Source: Chinchilla lanigera
Lineage: Eukaryota; Chordata; Mammalia; Rodentia; Chinchillidae
Assembly: GCF_000276665.1 (NCBI RefSeq)
Contig: NW_004955501.1
Coordinates: forward strand, 5,725,723-5,789,722
Reading direction: 5' to 3'
DNA: 64,000 nt
Positions 22,155-32,628 of the stretch are shown one piece after another. The first letter of the stretch is position 1. Every line of letters begins with the position of its first letter. The notes below the pieces were generated by a model, which was not told the DNA's origin, ran no database searches, and saw only the letters and a program-made list of their open reading frames with translations. A program made the position numbers and the translations under genes.

Positions 22155-23465
22155 ACACATTCATAAGAAATCATTAAAGTGACACTGCAGGACAGGCAGC
22201 CAACCTGAGAAACCCCTGGGACTCGGCAACCAGCTCGGCCAGAGGAACCCAGGTGCCTGGTCCATCCCTCTACACCATGGGATGGGCAGCCAGGGTGGGA
22301 AGTGCCTGGGACATGGCAACTAGCTCATCTGGAGGAACCAAGGTGCCTGGTCCATCCGCCTACACCTCAGGAACAGGCCACCAGGGGATGACAGCCACAA
22401 AGTAGGACCCAGACTAAGACTCACATCATGGACAGGTGAGGCTTGCAGGAGGGAAAAGTCTGAAATATGAGCAACACGTGGTGAATTAGGTGAACTGGAG
22501 TTGTGCTTAGGAACAGATGCATGGAATAGAAGCAGGTGGGTGGTACCACCCCTTTTCTTTTTAATATAATTTTATTTTATTTTATCTTGCTTTATTTTTG
22601 TTTTTAATTATAGTCTTTTCCTTTTTTTATTTTCTTCTTTCTCTATTTTTTCTTTTATTCCTTCTTTCTTTTTCTTGTTCTAATCCCATCCCCCAAACCC
22701 AGAGACCAAGTTCAGATAGTCCCTTCAATACTTCTTCATTCTTTTTTTCTACCCCCTGCTCTAGTTAACCAAACCTTGCATGACTATTCTTAGTCCTCCA
22801 GCCTCATTTCTATCTCCTTTCCAGTTATCTTTACCTTACACACCATCCTCCCCTAAATTTCCATACCACAGGGCAAATCCACTCTACCAAGGGGAAACAC
22901 TTTGCATACAAACTCCTAATTTATGATTGGTTCTTGTTATATAACTGTAGACTTTGCTCCTATGATCTAAAACACAAAATCAATAGTTACCAGTTTGTCA
23001 ATTTCTAAATTGTGCTTAATGTTGTCATTATTGCTAATTGTACTGCTGTAGTTAGAATGTCATATCTGTTGTAATCAGTTGTTCTCCCTTATGTTACAAT
23101 ATTGGGAATCTCTGGGGTAATAACCTCAAGCACAGCCCTACACCAAAAGACTGGGGACTGAGCCAAACAGAAACCAACATTCCACTCTCAATAATTTGGA
23201 AGGTAGGATCTTGGGACAGGCACAAACCAAGAATCTCCTACACACAGAAGATATCCCTGAAGAACAGACTTTTCCTAGAGAGGCCTTCATACTGGTGATA
23301 TAGCTACTTACCACCCAAACTCACAAGGATTATCACAGAAAACAAAATAAAAAATTTTGAAATGGAAAATGACAAGATGAAGGAGCAAAATGCAAGCTCA
23401 GACCTCCAGTCCAGCCAGAACAAGTCCAGGAGACATTTGCTTGGACAACTTGATGTCCTCAGGTA
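22155..23465 (+). mobile_element. L1 5' UTR and ORF1 start, 3' part missing
   Basis: A GC-rich monomer block (22,196-22,390) is followed by a long T-rich leader and then GGGGTAATAACCTCAAGC... text leading to a degenerate ORF1 start near 23,368. The segment CAGCCAGAACAAGTCCAGG AGAC matches the ORF1 start of the L1 at 53,587 and the reverse copy at 3,055. ORF1 sequence ends within about 100 bp and the rest of the L1 is absent. About 1.2 kb of 5' UTR is present, which makes this the best-preserved L1 promoter region in the window. Confidence 0.75.
22196..22390 (+). promoter_or_regulatory. Tandem 90-bp L1 promoter monomers
   Basis: Two units (22,196-22,285 and 22,286-22,375) share GCAGCCA, CCTGGGAC, GGCAAC, AGCTC, GGAGGAACC, AGGTGCCTGGTCCATCC and CTACACC in order, and a third starts at 22,376. 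In rodents such 5' monomers carry L1 promoter activity; the assignment here rests on their place upstream of ORF1 text. Confidence 0.7.
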
Positions 23466-24246
23466 TGCCAAGATGTGGAGACAGAATGGTCCTTACCAAT
23501 GAAGGCAAAGGCATGCAGCCTCTGCTGTGTTGAAGGAACAACCCAGTGCAAGGTGAATTCACTGAAGACTGTAAGCAAGGGGACAATGTGATCTCATTCA
23601 CAGTTTAGGAACAAGAATCAGAAAGATAAAGGCTATGAACCAAAGTCAACTGAGGATGGGGAGTGTCTGGGAGAGAACAAATTAGTAAGGCCAAGAAGTG
23701 GGAAGCAGGGGTACTAGAAAGGGCAGTCCTCGCACCTCTCCAGGAGAAAGGCCCTAAACATGGTGCCAAGAACCGACAGTGCCAGCACATGCTCACAAGG
23801 AACAAAGGGATTTCCCTAAAAACCCCTTTGATCTCCAGGGAGATCTCCAGGGAGATCAAAGTAAAACAGCAAGGAGACTTGACATTTAAGAGATGTGGTC
23901 TAGTCAGGGAAAGTGTAATGTAGAATATACTTTTAAGCACATTCATTATTATTAAAATCTATCTCAGACTAAGTAAGGTGCTGTGGGAGAGCAGCTGACA
24001 TGACACTGTAAGTGGAAAAGGTAATCAGGGTACTTCCTCTGCAGAACTGCTCCAGGGGAATGATTGCTTTACAGTCCATCTTTCTGGGATCTTTATTGTG
24101 TTCTGTGTATCTTTGTGTCTATCATTTTGCCAATAATGCTCTTCTTGATTTACAAAGCCTTTATAAATACTGTACTCATAATCCAAGATTTTACTGTGCT
24201 TAATTTTAGAACAAGTCTTAAATTCAGACCTCTATATTCTCTGTCC
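23466..24246. other. Unassigned; short hairpin at 23,827-23,860
   Basis: No recognised repeat or gene. 23,827-23,860 is a 10-bp perfect inverted repeat (TTTGATCTCC / GGAGATCAAA) around two copies of AGGGAGATCTCC-like text. Reverse frame 23,605-23,946 (113 codons) and its forward partner have no motifs. Confidence 0.4.
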
Positions 24247-24257
24247 TCTAATTCTAT

Positions 24258-24436
24258 CTCTTTTCTTTTTTCTTTTTTTTTTTTTTTTTTTGGTTTTTTG
24301 AGACAGGGTCTTGCTATGCAGTTTAGGCTGACCTTGACCTCACTGTATAGCTCAGGATGGCCTTGAACTTATGACAATCCTCCTCCCTCAGCCTCCCTAG
24401 TGCTGGGATTATAGGTGTGTGCCACCATGCCTGGCT
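24258..24436 (-). mobile_element. B1 SINE with target duplication
   Basis: Reverse B1: poly-T tail, GAGACAGGGTCTTGCTATG, GGCTGACCTTGACCTCAC, then the partly duplicated TAGCTCAGGATGGCCTTGAAC, CCTCAGCCTCCCTAGTGCTGG, and TGTGCCACCATGCCTGGC at its 5' end. Perfect 11-bp duplication TCTAATTCTAT at 24,247-24,257 and 24,437-24,447. Confidence 0.95.
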
Positions 24437-24475
24437 TCTAATTCTATTTTTAAAAATCTTATTTGATAGTTTTTT

Positions 24476-24678
24476 GAAACATTTTTTGCTTTTTTATTTT
24501 TAAAGAGAAGAAAATAACAAAATAAGAACAAAGAAAAAACAAAACAACACAAACAATAAAAATGATATAGGATTTCAGAACAAAATGATAGGAGTTAACA
24601 ATAGTTGTTGTATTACATATTTTTATCTTCAATGAAGTTGCTCAGATTACAAGATGTAAGAATGCAAGATTGGTCAAA
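24476..24678 (-). mobile_element. Isolated L1 3' UTR end
   Basis: Reverse L1 terminus: A-tail complement, AGGATTTCAGAACAAAATG, AGGAGTTAACAATAGTTG, TTGCTCAGATTACAAGATG. It ends where a second, larger L1 terminus begins, so the terminal 3' UTR module occurs twice head to tail. Confidence 0.8.
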
Positions 24679-26045
24679 CAAAGAGAATAAAATGTAATAA
24701 AAAACATTAGGAACAATACAGAGCTTCATTAAACAAGATGGTAGGAATTCAACAATGGTTGTTGTACTGCATATTATTGTCTTCAAATTAGTTGTTCACA
24801 TTATCAGATATAAGCATGCAAATTTGGTCAAGAAAAAAAAATTAACTGTTAAATGTTCCTTTCAATAAACCAATAGACATCAGCAGTACAAATATCTCAG
24901 CTATCCTTGTATATTCATATATATTTTTTCCTTCCTTCTTTTTTTTTCCTTCCTTCTTTCTTCCTTTTCTCCTTTCCCTCATCCCAGTTTTTCCTTCCTT
25001 TTGAGCAATTACTTTCCCTTTCACAACGTCTGTTGTATCTTTTGCATTTTATTAACTCTTTGAGGTTCTTACACTAGGGAGAGAATACGATGCTTACACG
25101 TGGGTCTGATTTATTTCACTTATGAGTATGGTCTCTAGTTGCATCCATTTACCTATACAAGCTGTAAGTTTAACTTTTTATAGCTAAAAAATACTCCGTT
25201 GTATAAAAATACCACATCTTTTTTATTCATTTCTCCACTGATGGGCATTTAGGTTGTTTCCAAGATCTCTACACTGATTTACACAGTGGTTTCACCAGTC
25301 TACCCTCCCATCAACAGTGGAAAAGTGTTCCTTTTTCCCTACAGCCCCTCCAGCATTNNNNNNNNNNNNNNNNNNNNNNNNNNNNNNNNNNNNNNNNNNN
25401 NNNNNNNNNNNNNNNNNNNNNNNNNNNNNNNNNNNNNNNNNNNNNNNNNNNNNNNNNATTTCTTGATGATAGCCATTCTTTCTGGGGTGAGATGGAATCT
25501 CAGTGTTGTTTTAATTTGCATTTCTCAAATGACTAATGGCGTTGAACATTTTTTCGTATTTTTTGCCATTTGTATTTCTTCATCTGAGAAGTGTGTATTC
25601 ATCTCAGCTGCCCATTTTTAGATTGGGTCTTTGAATTTGGGGGTTCTGTTTTTTTTTTTTTTTAATTCTTTACATGTTTTAGATACAAGTCCTTTGTCTG
25701 AGGGACAGCTGGCCATAATTTTTTCTCAATTCATGGGTTTTCTTTCTGCCCTGTTGCTGATTTCTTTTGATGTGCAAAAACTTTTAAATAAGATGAAATC
25801 CCAGTTGTTGATTCTTTGAAGTATTTCCCATGCAGTTTGGATTTTATTCATGAACTCTCTACCTACCCCTATGTCTTCAAGATTTCTACCTTTCTCTGCC
25901 AGTAATTTACTGTTTCTGTTTTAATATTTAGACTTTTGATACATTTTATTTTAGTGCATGGTGAAACATGGGTCTAGTTTTAGTCTTTGGCATGTGAAGA
26001 ACCAATTTTTCCAGTACCATTTATGAAAGAGGCTGTCTTCCTTCC
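24679..26045 (-). pseudogene. 5'-truncated L1: ORF2 C-terminal third and 3' UTR
   Basis: Reverse L1 whose tail starts at about 24,679 (AGAGAATAAAATG). The 3' UTR has the pyrimidine tract 24,928-25,015. ORF2 C-terminal coding follows on the reverse strand up to about 26,045 (CAGTACCATTTATGAAAGAGG = ...LFNKWCWKN...). It is interrupted only by the 100-N gap at 25,358-25,457. Stops and frameshifts are frequent, and an unusual T15 run near 25,651 (reverse-strand A run) breaks the frame. Confidence 0.9.
25358..25457. other. Assembly gap of exactly 100 N
   Basis: Flanks are L1 ORF2 text: ...CCAGCATT before and ATTTCTTGATGATAGCC after. In the other copies (for example 50,726-50,745) these flanks are separated by only 12 bp, so the run is a placeholder and not a measured length. 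Confidence 0.98.
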
Positions 26046-26285
26046 AGAGGCTAGAAATCTGGCGTTCAGATGGTAAGACCTTTGTTCCAGGTTGAAGAAC
26101 ACCAACTTCTTGTATCATCACAGGATAAAAAGAAAGATCTCTGGCTTTTTCTTCTAAAGGCACTAGTCCCATCCCTAATGGTTGTACTCTTGTGACCTGA
26201 TACCTCCCAAAGGTCCTACCTCTGAATACTGCATCATCAGGGATTAAATTTCAACATGTGATCCTTGGAAGTGATGTAAACATTC
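26046..26285 (-). mobile_element. MaLR-type LTR fragment
   Basis: Reverse LTR-like text: AGAGGCTAGAAATCTG, TTCTAAAGGCACTAGTCCCATCC, TACCTCCCAAAGGTCCTACC, TGAATACTGCATCATC and GATTAAATTTCAACATGTG. The order matches reverse MLT/MST LTRs such as 40,437-40,790. Confidence 0.6.
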
Positions 26286-26449
26286 CCTTAATAAAAACAG
26301 GCAATCATCAAACATTCAGAAGATGTCTACTTGGTCAGGCCCATTGCCAAACACTGAGGATATAAGGACATAAGACCTAACACAATTGATAGACTGAGAA
26401 GAGAGGAAAGGAGACTTTATATAGCGACTCTTACAGCAAGCAAAAAGAA

Positions 26450-26492
<43 letters not shown>

Positions 26493-26820
26493 AAAGTTGT
26501 GTTCCCTAAATCAATAGCCTCAGCATCAGCTGGAGAGTCATTAGAAATGCAAACGTTTAGCTCCTCTCCAGCACCTAGTAGGTCAGAAACTGTCAGGGGA
26601 GCCTAGCAATCACCTTCTGGGAGATTCTGATGTACAGTAATGTTTGGAAACTATTGACTAATAAGACATTCGCTCCTACAGCATAAATAGAAATAAGCAG
26701 AAAAAGAAAGAATATATGTGCATCTGGTTGTACTCTCGTGACCCAATACCTGTTTATATAAAAACAAGGAATCACCAAACATTCAGAAGATGTCTACTTG
26801 GTTAGGGCCTATACACTAGT
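26180..26820 (+). repeat. Local imperfect duplication
   Basis: GGTTGTACTCTTGTGACCTG (26,183) recurs as GGTTGTACTCTCGTGACCCA (26,725). Both are followed, 95 bp and 20 bp later respectively, by AACAAGG/AACAGG, AATCA, CAAACATTCAGAAGATG and TCTACTTGG. The second copy lacks about 80 bp. Confidence 0.75.
26451..26489 (+). repeat. (TG)n microsatellite
   Basis: 39 bp of uninterrupted TG, lying between the two copies of the local duplication. Confidence 0.97.
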
Positions 26821-26857
26821 CAGGAGGAGTGGTGTCAGTTATACCAAAATATGCTTT

Positions 26858-27785
26858 TTAAAAACAACACTGAGACTCCATCTCACCCCAGAAAGAATGG
26901 CTATCATCAAGAAATCAACCAACAACAAATGCCAGTGGGGCTGTGGGGAAAAGCAACACTTCTCCAATTTTTGTGGGAGAGTAGACTGACTGGTTGTACA
27001 ACCACTGTGGAAATCAGTGTGGAGATTCCCAAAACAACTAGGATTAGAGGTCCCACTCAACCCAGCTATTTCCCTTCTGGGTATTTTTCCAGAAGAACTG
27101 AAAACATCATACCACAACAATATATGTGCACCCATGCTTATAGCAGCACGATTTATCATAGCTAAATCTTGGATACAATCCAAATACCCATCAATGGAGG
27201 AACGGATAAAAAAAAAGATGTGGTATTTTTATACAGTGGAGTACTACTCAGCTATAAAGAATGACAAATTTGAGACTTTTATAGGTAAAGGGATGCAACT
27301 AGAGACCATACTTATTAAGTGAAATAAATCAAACCCGCATGTGTAAACATTGTATTGTCTCCCTAGTGTAAGAACCTGAAAGAGTAAATAAAATCCAAAA
27401 GGTACAGTAGATATTGTGAAAGGGAGAGAAACTGCTCAGAAGGAAAGAACAACTGGGATGGGGGAAAGGAGAAAAGAAAGAAAGAAAGATAAAAAGAGAA
27501 AGAAAGAAAAAAAAATATATATACATGTATATACAAGGTTAGCTAAGATAATTGTTCTGCTGACTTCTATTGGTTTATTGAAAGGGACAGTTAATGCTTA
27601 AATTTTTTGACCAATTTTGCATCTTGTAACCTGAACAACTAATTTGAAAATAACAATATGCAATATAACAACAATAGTTGAATTCCTACTATCTTGTTTT
27701 GTGAAATTCTGTATCATTTCTAATGTTTTTCTATTCTCTTTATATGTGTGTGTATATGTATGTATATATATATATTTTTTTTTTA
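26858..27785 (+). pseudogene. 5'-truncated L1: ORF2 C-terminus and 3' UTR
   Basis: Forward L1 from AACACTGAGACTCCATCTC (near ...TTLRLHL...) to TTCTATTCTCTTTATATG. Coding text includes ...ERMAIIKKSTNNKCQWGCGEKQH... (26,851-26,990), GIFPEELKTSYHNNICAPML (27,017-27,322) and the end KNDKFETFIGKGMQL. Frames are broken by indels. The purine tract is 27,460-27,515. It closely resembles 37,260-37,940, so both belong to one subfamily. Confidence 0.92.
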
Positions 27786-29195
27786 AATGGAAGAAAAGGA
27801 AAGAAGAGGGTATCTTGAGATGACCCAAATAGAGCATGGTCCCCTCTCAAAGACAAGAGTGAAACTTGTGCCACTCTTTCATTCAGAAGGTCCAAGAGCA
27901 ACCAACTCAAAGACAGTCTACAGCTTTCTCATTGTGGCTACAGGATGAACTGACGCTCTTCCAAAGCCCAAACTGAGACATAATTGAAAAACGTGGTTAT
28001 TAAACACCTGCTTGCTCATCATGTGAGTTTAAGGACATTTACTGAGGTCGTATCTTAGCATATGGTCTGCTTCCTCCTTGGTGAAGTTGTTGGCAACATA
28101 AGTGCTCACAGCTTGGTGTGCTGTGTTAGCACTAGCATGAGAATTTGAGGAATGCCAAGCAGTGCCAGCCAGTCCATCTGAGATTTCTGGCTGAGAGAGG
28201 CCTCAACAGGGACTGAGAAGACAGAATTCTTTAAAACTTAAAATTATGAGTGACAGAAATACCTAAACACCCATAAAACTTCCCTAATCTGCATATATCT
28301 TGAATGAACAACCTAAGTTACCTTCAGCAAATTCATACTTTGTCTTCACTTCTTGAGGTAGTGATTGTTCTTAGCTGACTTTCTATACAAAATAGGGTAA
28401 TTTATGCTATTAATTTTAATTCTTCCAGTTTTGATCTTCAAAGAAGGCCCCCAGTTCTATTAAATAAAATTTGAAAAACAAAATCTGTTCAAATTATCCT
28501 TACTTGATTTTATGCACTTTGGGCATATCTAAATAGCCTTTTCAGCAGCATGGGAAAAAGAAGGACTAGTACCCAAAAGCTTCATTTTTAAAATGCTACC
28601 CAGAAACCATGCACACACATTGTTATTTATAACTCATTGGCAAAAATATGGTCACATGGCCACAACTAGCAGCAAGGGAATCTGGGAAATGTGTGCTCTA
28701 TATAGATGGCCATATGTCCAGACAATATTGTAAGAGAAGTGATCTATTACTAAGAGGAAGCAGAAGGAAATGGCTATTTGAAGACAATGACCAACTTATT
28801 TTAGCTATTTTCCCACAGTTACATAAATTTGTATTGTGGCCAACAAATAAAAAAACAAAATGAAAAACCTTAACATTGTTTTTCTGATTTCCTTTCCTAC
28901 AAAGAAGTCCATGTATCCAGTATCTTCAAGACCAGACAATGAGCTTTTGAAGGCAGAGGACCATGTCATGTTCCTCTGTACATCCCTGGAAGGTAAAGCA
29001 GAATTATTTTTAATAGATTTTTTTCTATGTGAGCAATTATAGTAATTTCTAGAGCCTTCATTTGACTTAAACTCCTTTAGGAACATGTACATTGTAAAAT
29101 TTCCACATTTTAATCAACTGAACTATAGCATATGTATATGGCTATACCTGCCAACAGTAGGATCCAATGGGCAATGAAGATCTTTATGCTGTAGT
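27786..29195. other. Unassigned; weak repeat traces
   Basis: No gene seen. 28,640-28,790 (TCACATGGCCACAACTAGC, GCAAGGGAATCTGGGAAATG) looks like a dispersed mammalian repeat that I cannot name. 28,915-28,990 resembles an L2 or MIR tail. Confidence 0.35.
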
Positions 29196-29260
29196 GCTTT
29201 GCTTTGCTTTGCTTTGCTTTGCTTTGCTTTGCTTTGCTTTGCTTTGCTTTGCTTTGTTTT
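29196..29260 (+). repeat. (GCTTT)n pentanucleotide microsatellite
   Basis: Twelve exact GCTTT units plus one GTTTT, at the poly-T side of the SINE at 29,263-29,447; probably grown from the SINE tail. Confidence 0.97.
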
Positions 29261-29262
29261 GC

Positions 29263-29447
29263 TTGTTTGTGACACTGAGGACTGAACCAGGGCCTTCACA
29301 TTGGGCTACATCTCCAGTGCTTTTTAAATATTTATTTATCTATTTATTTATTTATTTATTTATAAACAGAGTTTTGCTAAGTTCCACAGGATGGGCTCAT
29401 ATTTAATATTCTCCTGCCTCAGCCTCCCAGCCTGCCGAAATTACAGA
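29263..29447 (-). mobile_element. B1-dID fused SINE
   Basis: Reverse element: ID part (GACACTGAGGACTGAACCAG, GGGCTACATCTCCAG), a (TTTA)n bridge at 29,328-29,362, then B1 part (GAGTTTTGCTAAGTTCC, CTGCCTCAGCCTCCCAG). Confidence 0.8.
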
Positions 29448-29709
29448 GACTTCTCTGATCCTTTTTTAGAGTCAAAGAGGTTAAATGACTTATATAAATC
29501 ACATTCTGCTCCATTTGTGTAGCATTTTTCAGGAAAGAAAGTAATATCTCTTTTGAAACTGACACTCAAATAAGGATCATGTTCTCCCAAACTGAAAATT
29601 TAAATCAAACATGGAGCCATTAACTTTACCATGTCATCCATTTTCTTGGCTGCCAGAGTACATCTAATACAGAAGCAGCCGCTGGGAACCATACTCTGAA
29701 CTATCCAGC

Positions 29710-30063
29710 TGTCTTAGTTACTTCCTCAGTGCTGAGACAAAACACCCAATACTCACAAGTTAAAGGAGGAAGGGTTCATTTAGCTCACAGTTGTAGAGGT
29801 GTCAGTCCATAGGCACTGGCTCCAAGGCAGCATGTCATGGCAGAGGGACACGGCAGAGGAGAAATACTATGGCAAGCAGCAGCAGGCTGCCTTCTTCCCC
29901 TTTTATTCCATCCAGGCTACATGCTTATTGGTTGGTGCCACCCATGCCCAGAGTATCCATTCAGTCACTTGCAGAACTGTGCTACACTGGCAGATTAATC
30001 CAGTATCACACCCATGAGCTGCTCACTCCCAAAGTTCCACTTGGGAGCACATGAGGTTTTTGG
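29710..30063 (-). mobile_element. MaLR-type solo LTR
   Basis: Reverse LTR starting TGTCTTAGTTACTTCC and carrying AAACACCCAATACTCACAAG, CATTTAGCTCACAG, CCATAGGCACTGGCTCC, CAGTATCACACCCATGAGC and GAGCACATGAGG. Same family as 34,938, 49,098 and 55,927. Confidence 0.8.
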
Positions 30064-30295
30064 GGACATTTTTTTTTTAAAAATACATGTTGTGTGCTTT
30101 ATTTTCTAGTGTAACTGAGAAATGTGAAATAATAAATTTAGTATTATGATTATTAGGGGACTAGAGATAGTATAAATGGGTGGTTAATTTGTACAGAATT
30201 AGAATGGACTGTGTTGAGCATAATTTAGTTTATTAGTGGGTCCCAACCCTTCTGGAAGAATTTTATAAATTTAAGCCTTCTGGAAGGATTTATAA

Positions 30296-30475
30296 CTTTT
30301 ATTTTTTTCTATTTTAAAAATAAAAGGAGGAAAACATTAACAGACAGACAACCTTTTACAAAATAGCAAAAGAACAGTACAGACAATACAGAGTTACAAA
30401 CAAAGTGGTAGGGAATTAACAATGCTTGTTGTATTACATATTGATATCTTCAAAGTGGTTTCTCATGAAAACAAA
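30296..30475 (-). mobile_element. Very short L1 3' UTR insertion
   Basis: Reverse L1 end: T-rich tail, AAAATAAAAGGAGGAAAACA, CAGACAGACAACC, GTGGTAGGGAATTAACAATG and CTTCAAAGTGGTTTCTCATG. It is nearly the same text as the left end of the L1 at 49,875. Confidence 0.85.
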
Positions 30476-30689
30476 TGGCATAACACCAGCTATGCAAGCC
30501 ACCTTTCCTTAGAACCTGCCCTGGAGTGGGTCTGTTTCAGTGAGGTTGGGCAAAGCAACTGAATGGATTCACAGTCTCTCAAATTCCAAATTCTATGGGT
30601 TATTTGTGCTTCAATAAGGTGAGTAGTCTGGAAAATAGGCTTACCTAGAAACAGTAATCTGGCTGGGGGCTAAAAAGGGATTTAGCACA

Positions 30690-30840
30690 GTTGAGCACCT
30701 ATTCTGCATTTGACATTCTGCTAGAGCCTTTCAAATACATCTAAATTAGTTCTGAAACAGCCCTCAATGAAAAAGACGTTGCTATTGGAAATTTAAGGTC
30801 AGAGAAACTAAGTGACATAAAATATCATTGTTGCATATGG
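30690..30840 (-). mobile_element. MIR SINE, possibly split
   Basis: GAGCACCTATTCTGCATTTGAC, GAAATTTAAGGTCAGAGAAAC and TAAGTGACATAA follow reverse MIR order. The expected continuation (AAAGCTAGAAGATGAATACAG, ACACCAGAGTCC) appears about 320 bp later near 31,175-31,235, suggesting an insertion between. Confidence 0.5.
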
Positions 30841-31373
30841 GGTTTCTTAGAAGCAGACTCTTGGGTTAGAGATTTCTCTTCAGCAAATTTGTTAGGGAGC
30901 ATTCTCAGGTCAGTGTCTAGATGGGATGGGCAAGAAGCAGGATGAGCAAAGGAAAAAGCTGGACTTTAGCACAGTCTTAGTGTGGCCTCATCTGATCTGC
31001 TAGGAGCTGTAGAGCCGCGATGGACCTGAAGAATTGTCCCAAGTTGGAATCATGAGACCAGAGTTTTATACTTTGATGTCAACTTGCAGCAGCTGGAAGA
31101 AACAAGTTCTTCAGTTGTAAATAGGATCGGAGCAGCAGATCACATGACTATAGTCAACCAGGCCAGAAATAACAAAGCTAGAAGATGAATACAGCTCAGA
31201 CACCAGAGTCCATATACTTTTCCATGCATTTAACTCCAAGGCAATCACAAAGTTGGGTATTCTCATATCTCAAATTTTAGAAAATGGCACATAGCAAAAT
31301 AGTTCACATGCTGATTCTGATAATGTGGCTTAATGTTTTGACATCATGAGACTTTTCCAATCATTGAACTTTA

Positions 31374-31495
31374 TTTATTTATTTATTGGTACTAGGGCTT
31401 GTACTCAGGACCTCGTGCTTGCCAGGCTTTTTTTTTTTTTAGGTTTTTTATGGTCCTGGGAATCAAACTCAAGACCTTGTCCTTCCCAGGTAGGC
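31374..31495 (-). mobile_element. Two partial ID SINEs in a row
   Basis: TTGGTACTAGGGCTTGTACTC plus CTCGTGCTTGCCAGG (31,387-31,427) is a truncated reverse ID. After a poly-T run, TCCTGGGAATCAAACTCAAG and CCTTCCCAGGTAGGCA (31,452-31,496) is another. Confidence 0.7.
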
Positions 31496-32001
31496 AATCA
31501 TTGAACTTTAGCTCTGTTATCCATTTTTAAATGGTTAAGACCTCTTATAAGGTTAGCCACAAAAAATGGTTATACTTCTTAAAACAGACTCAGCCAAAGT
31601 TATAATTCTGCTAAAGGTTTAAAACATTCTTTATACAGTTTGTTTCTTTAGATAGCTTATAAATGCTTCACCTTAGAATTCAGGAATAATTCTGCCACAT
31701 AACTTCTATAAGATGTGTAGTATTTATGATTTTAAGTACAGCTGATCACCTACAGCCTACTGGTTGAGGGTAGACACTGGCTCAGCACTCCCAGGAGAAA
31801 ACAACATGCATGAACTGAGAAACCCTTAATTAATGCACATGCCCTTCTCCTTGATATAGAAGTCTGAAGAGTGTAGCTAAAAGCTACCAACCATGTTATT
31901 GAACTGGGAAGTTGCCATGGCTGAGCCAAAGTGAAACTCATGGCAGATAAAGCATTTATCCATTCAATAAATATTTACAGAGTATTGATGTTAGGCAGAT
32001 C
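31496..32001. other. Unassigned spacer
   Basis: AT-rich, no recognised element. Reverse frame 31,750-31,941 has no motif. Confidence 0.4.
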
Positions 32002-32455
32002 TTATGGCTTGTATCTAGATGTACCCCCAAAATCTCATGCACTCATAGATGTGAAATTTCAAAGGTGGATAGATTAGGGTGTAATACTCAGATTAAGGGT
32101 GTGATGCTTGGATCAAGGGCGTAGATAAAGGAAGCCCCATTATCTGCATGGGTGGCACCAATCAATAGGTTTATGGACTGTGTGGAATATATATATAGAG
32201 AGTGAAGTTAAGCCTGTTGCTGCTTGCTGCTGCTGCTGCCCATTGCTAGCCATGTCATGAACTGTTTCTCCTCTGTAATGGCCCTTGCCATGCCACTCTG
32301 CCTTAGAGTCACCCGATTGTAGCCTTAAACCTCTACCTGTGAGCTATATAAACTGTCCTCCTTTCAAACCAAGAATGATTAAAAAAGATAAAGATCACTA
32401 CATACTTGTTAGGGGTATTTAACTTCTGCAGGTATTTTAGCCCAGCAATGAAAAA
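32002..32455 (+). mobile_element. MaLR-type solo LTR
   Basis: TTATGGCTTGTATCTAGATG start, GGTGGATAGATTAGGGTG, (GCT)n-rich centre TGCTGCTTGCTGCTGCTG, ATGAACTG/CCATGCCACTC, AACCTCTACC, and end GTAACTAAACA. Sister of 6,013-6,467. Confidence 0.75.
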
Positions 32456-32557
32456 AGTAACTAAACAGCAAGCATCAGTGTCAAGAGCACTAAATACCAC
32501 CCCAGTCATGAGTTAGCAATTTCAGAGAAACATGGTTGGCTTTCTAGTTTTATCATC

Positions 32558-32628
32558 ATCTTGGTTACATTTCTCTTGTTGCTGAAACAAAATACCTGAC
32601 ACCCATAATTAAGGAAGGAAAAGTTGAA
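32558..32628 (-). mobile_element. LTR fragment
   Basis: CTTGGTTACATTTCTCTTG, GCTGAAACAAAATACCTG and AATTAAGGAAGGAAAAG equal the first 70 bp of the reverse LTR family at 34,938; cut off by the L1 starting at 32,629. Confidence 0.7.

Noticed and set aside
29167..29406. Forward frame with LLCFALLCFA repeats
   Set aside because: Translation of the (GCTTT)n microsatellite and the neighbouring SINE.
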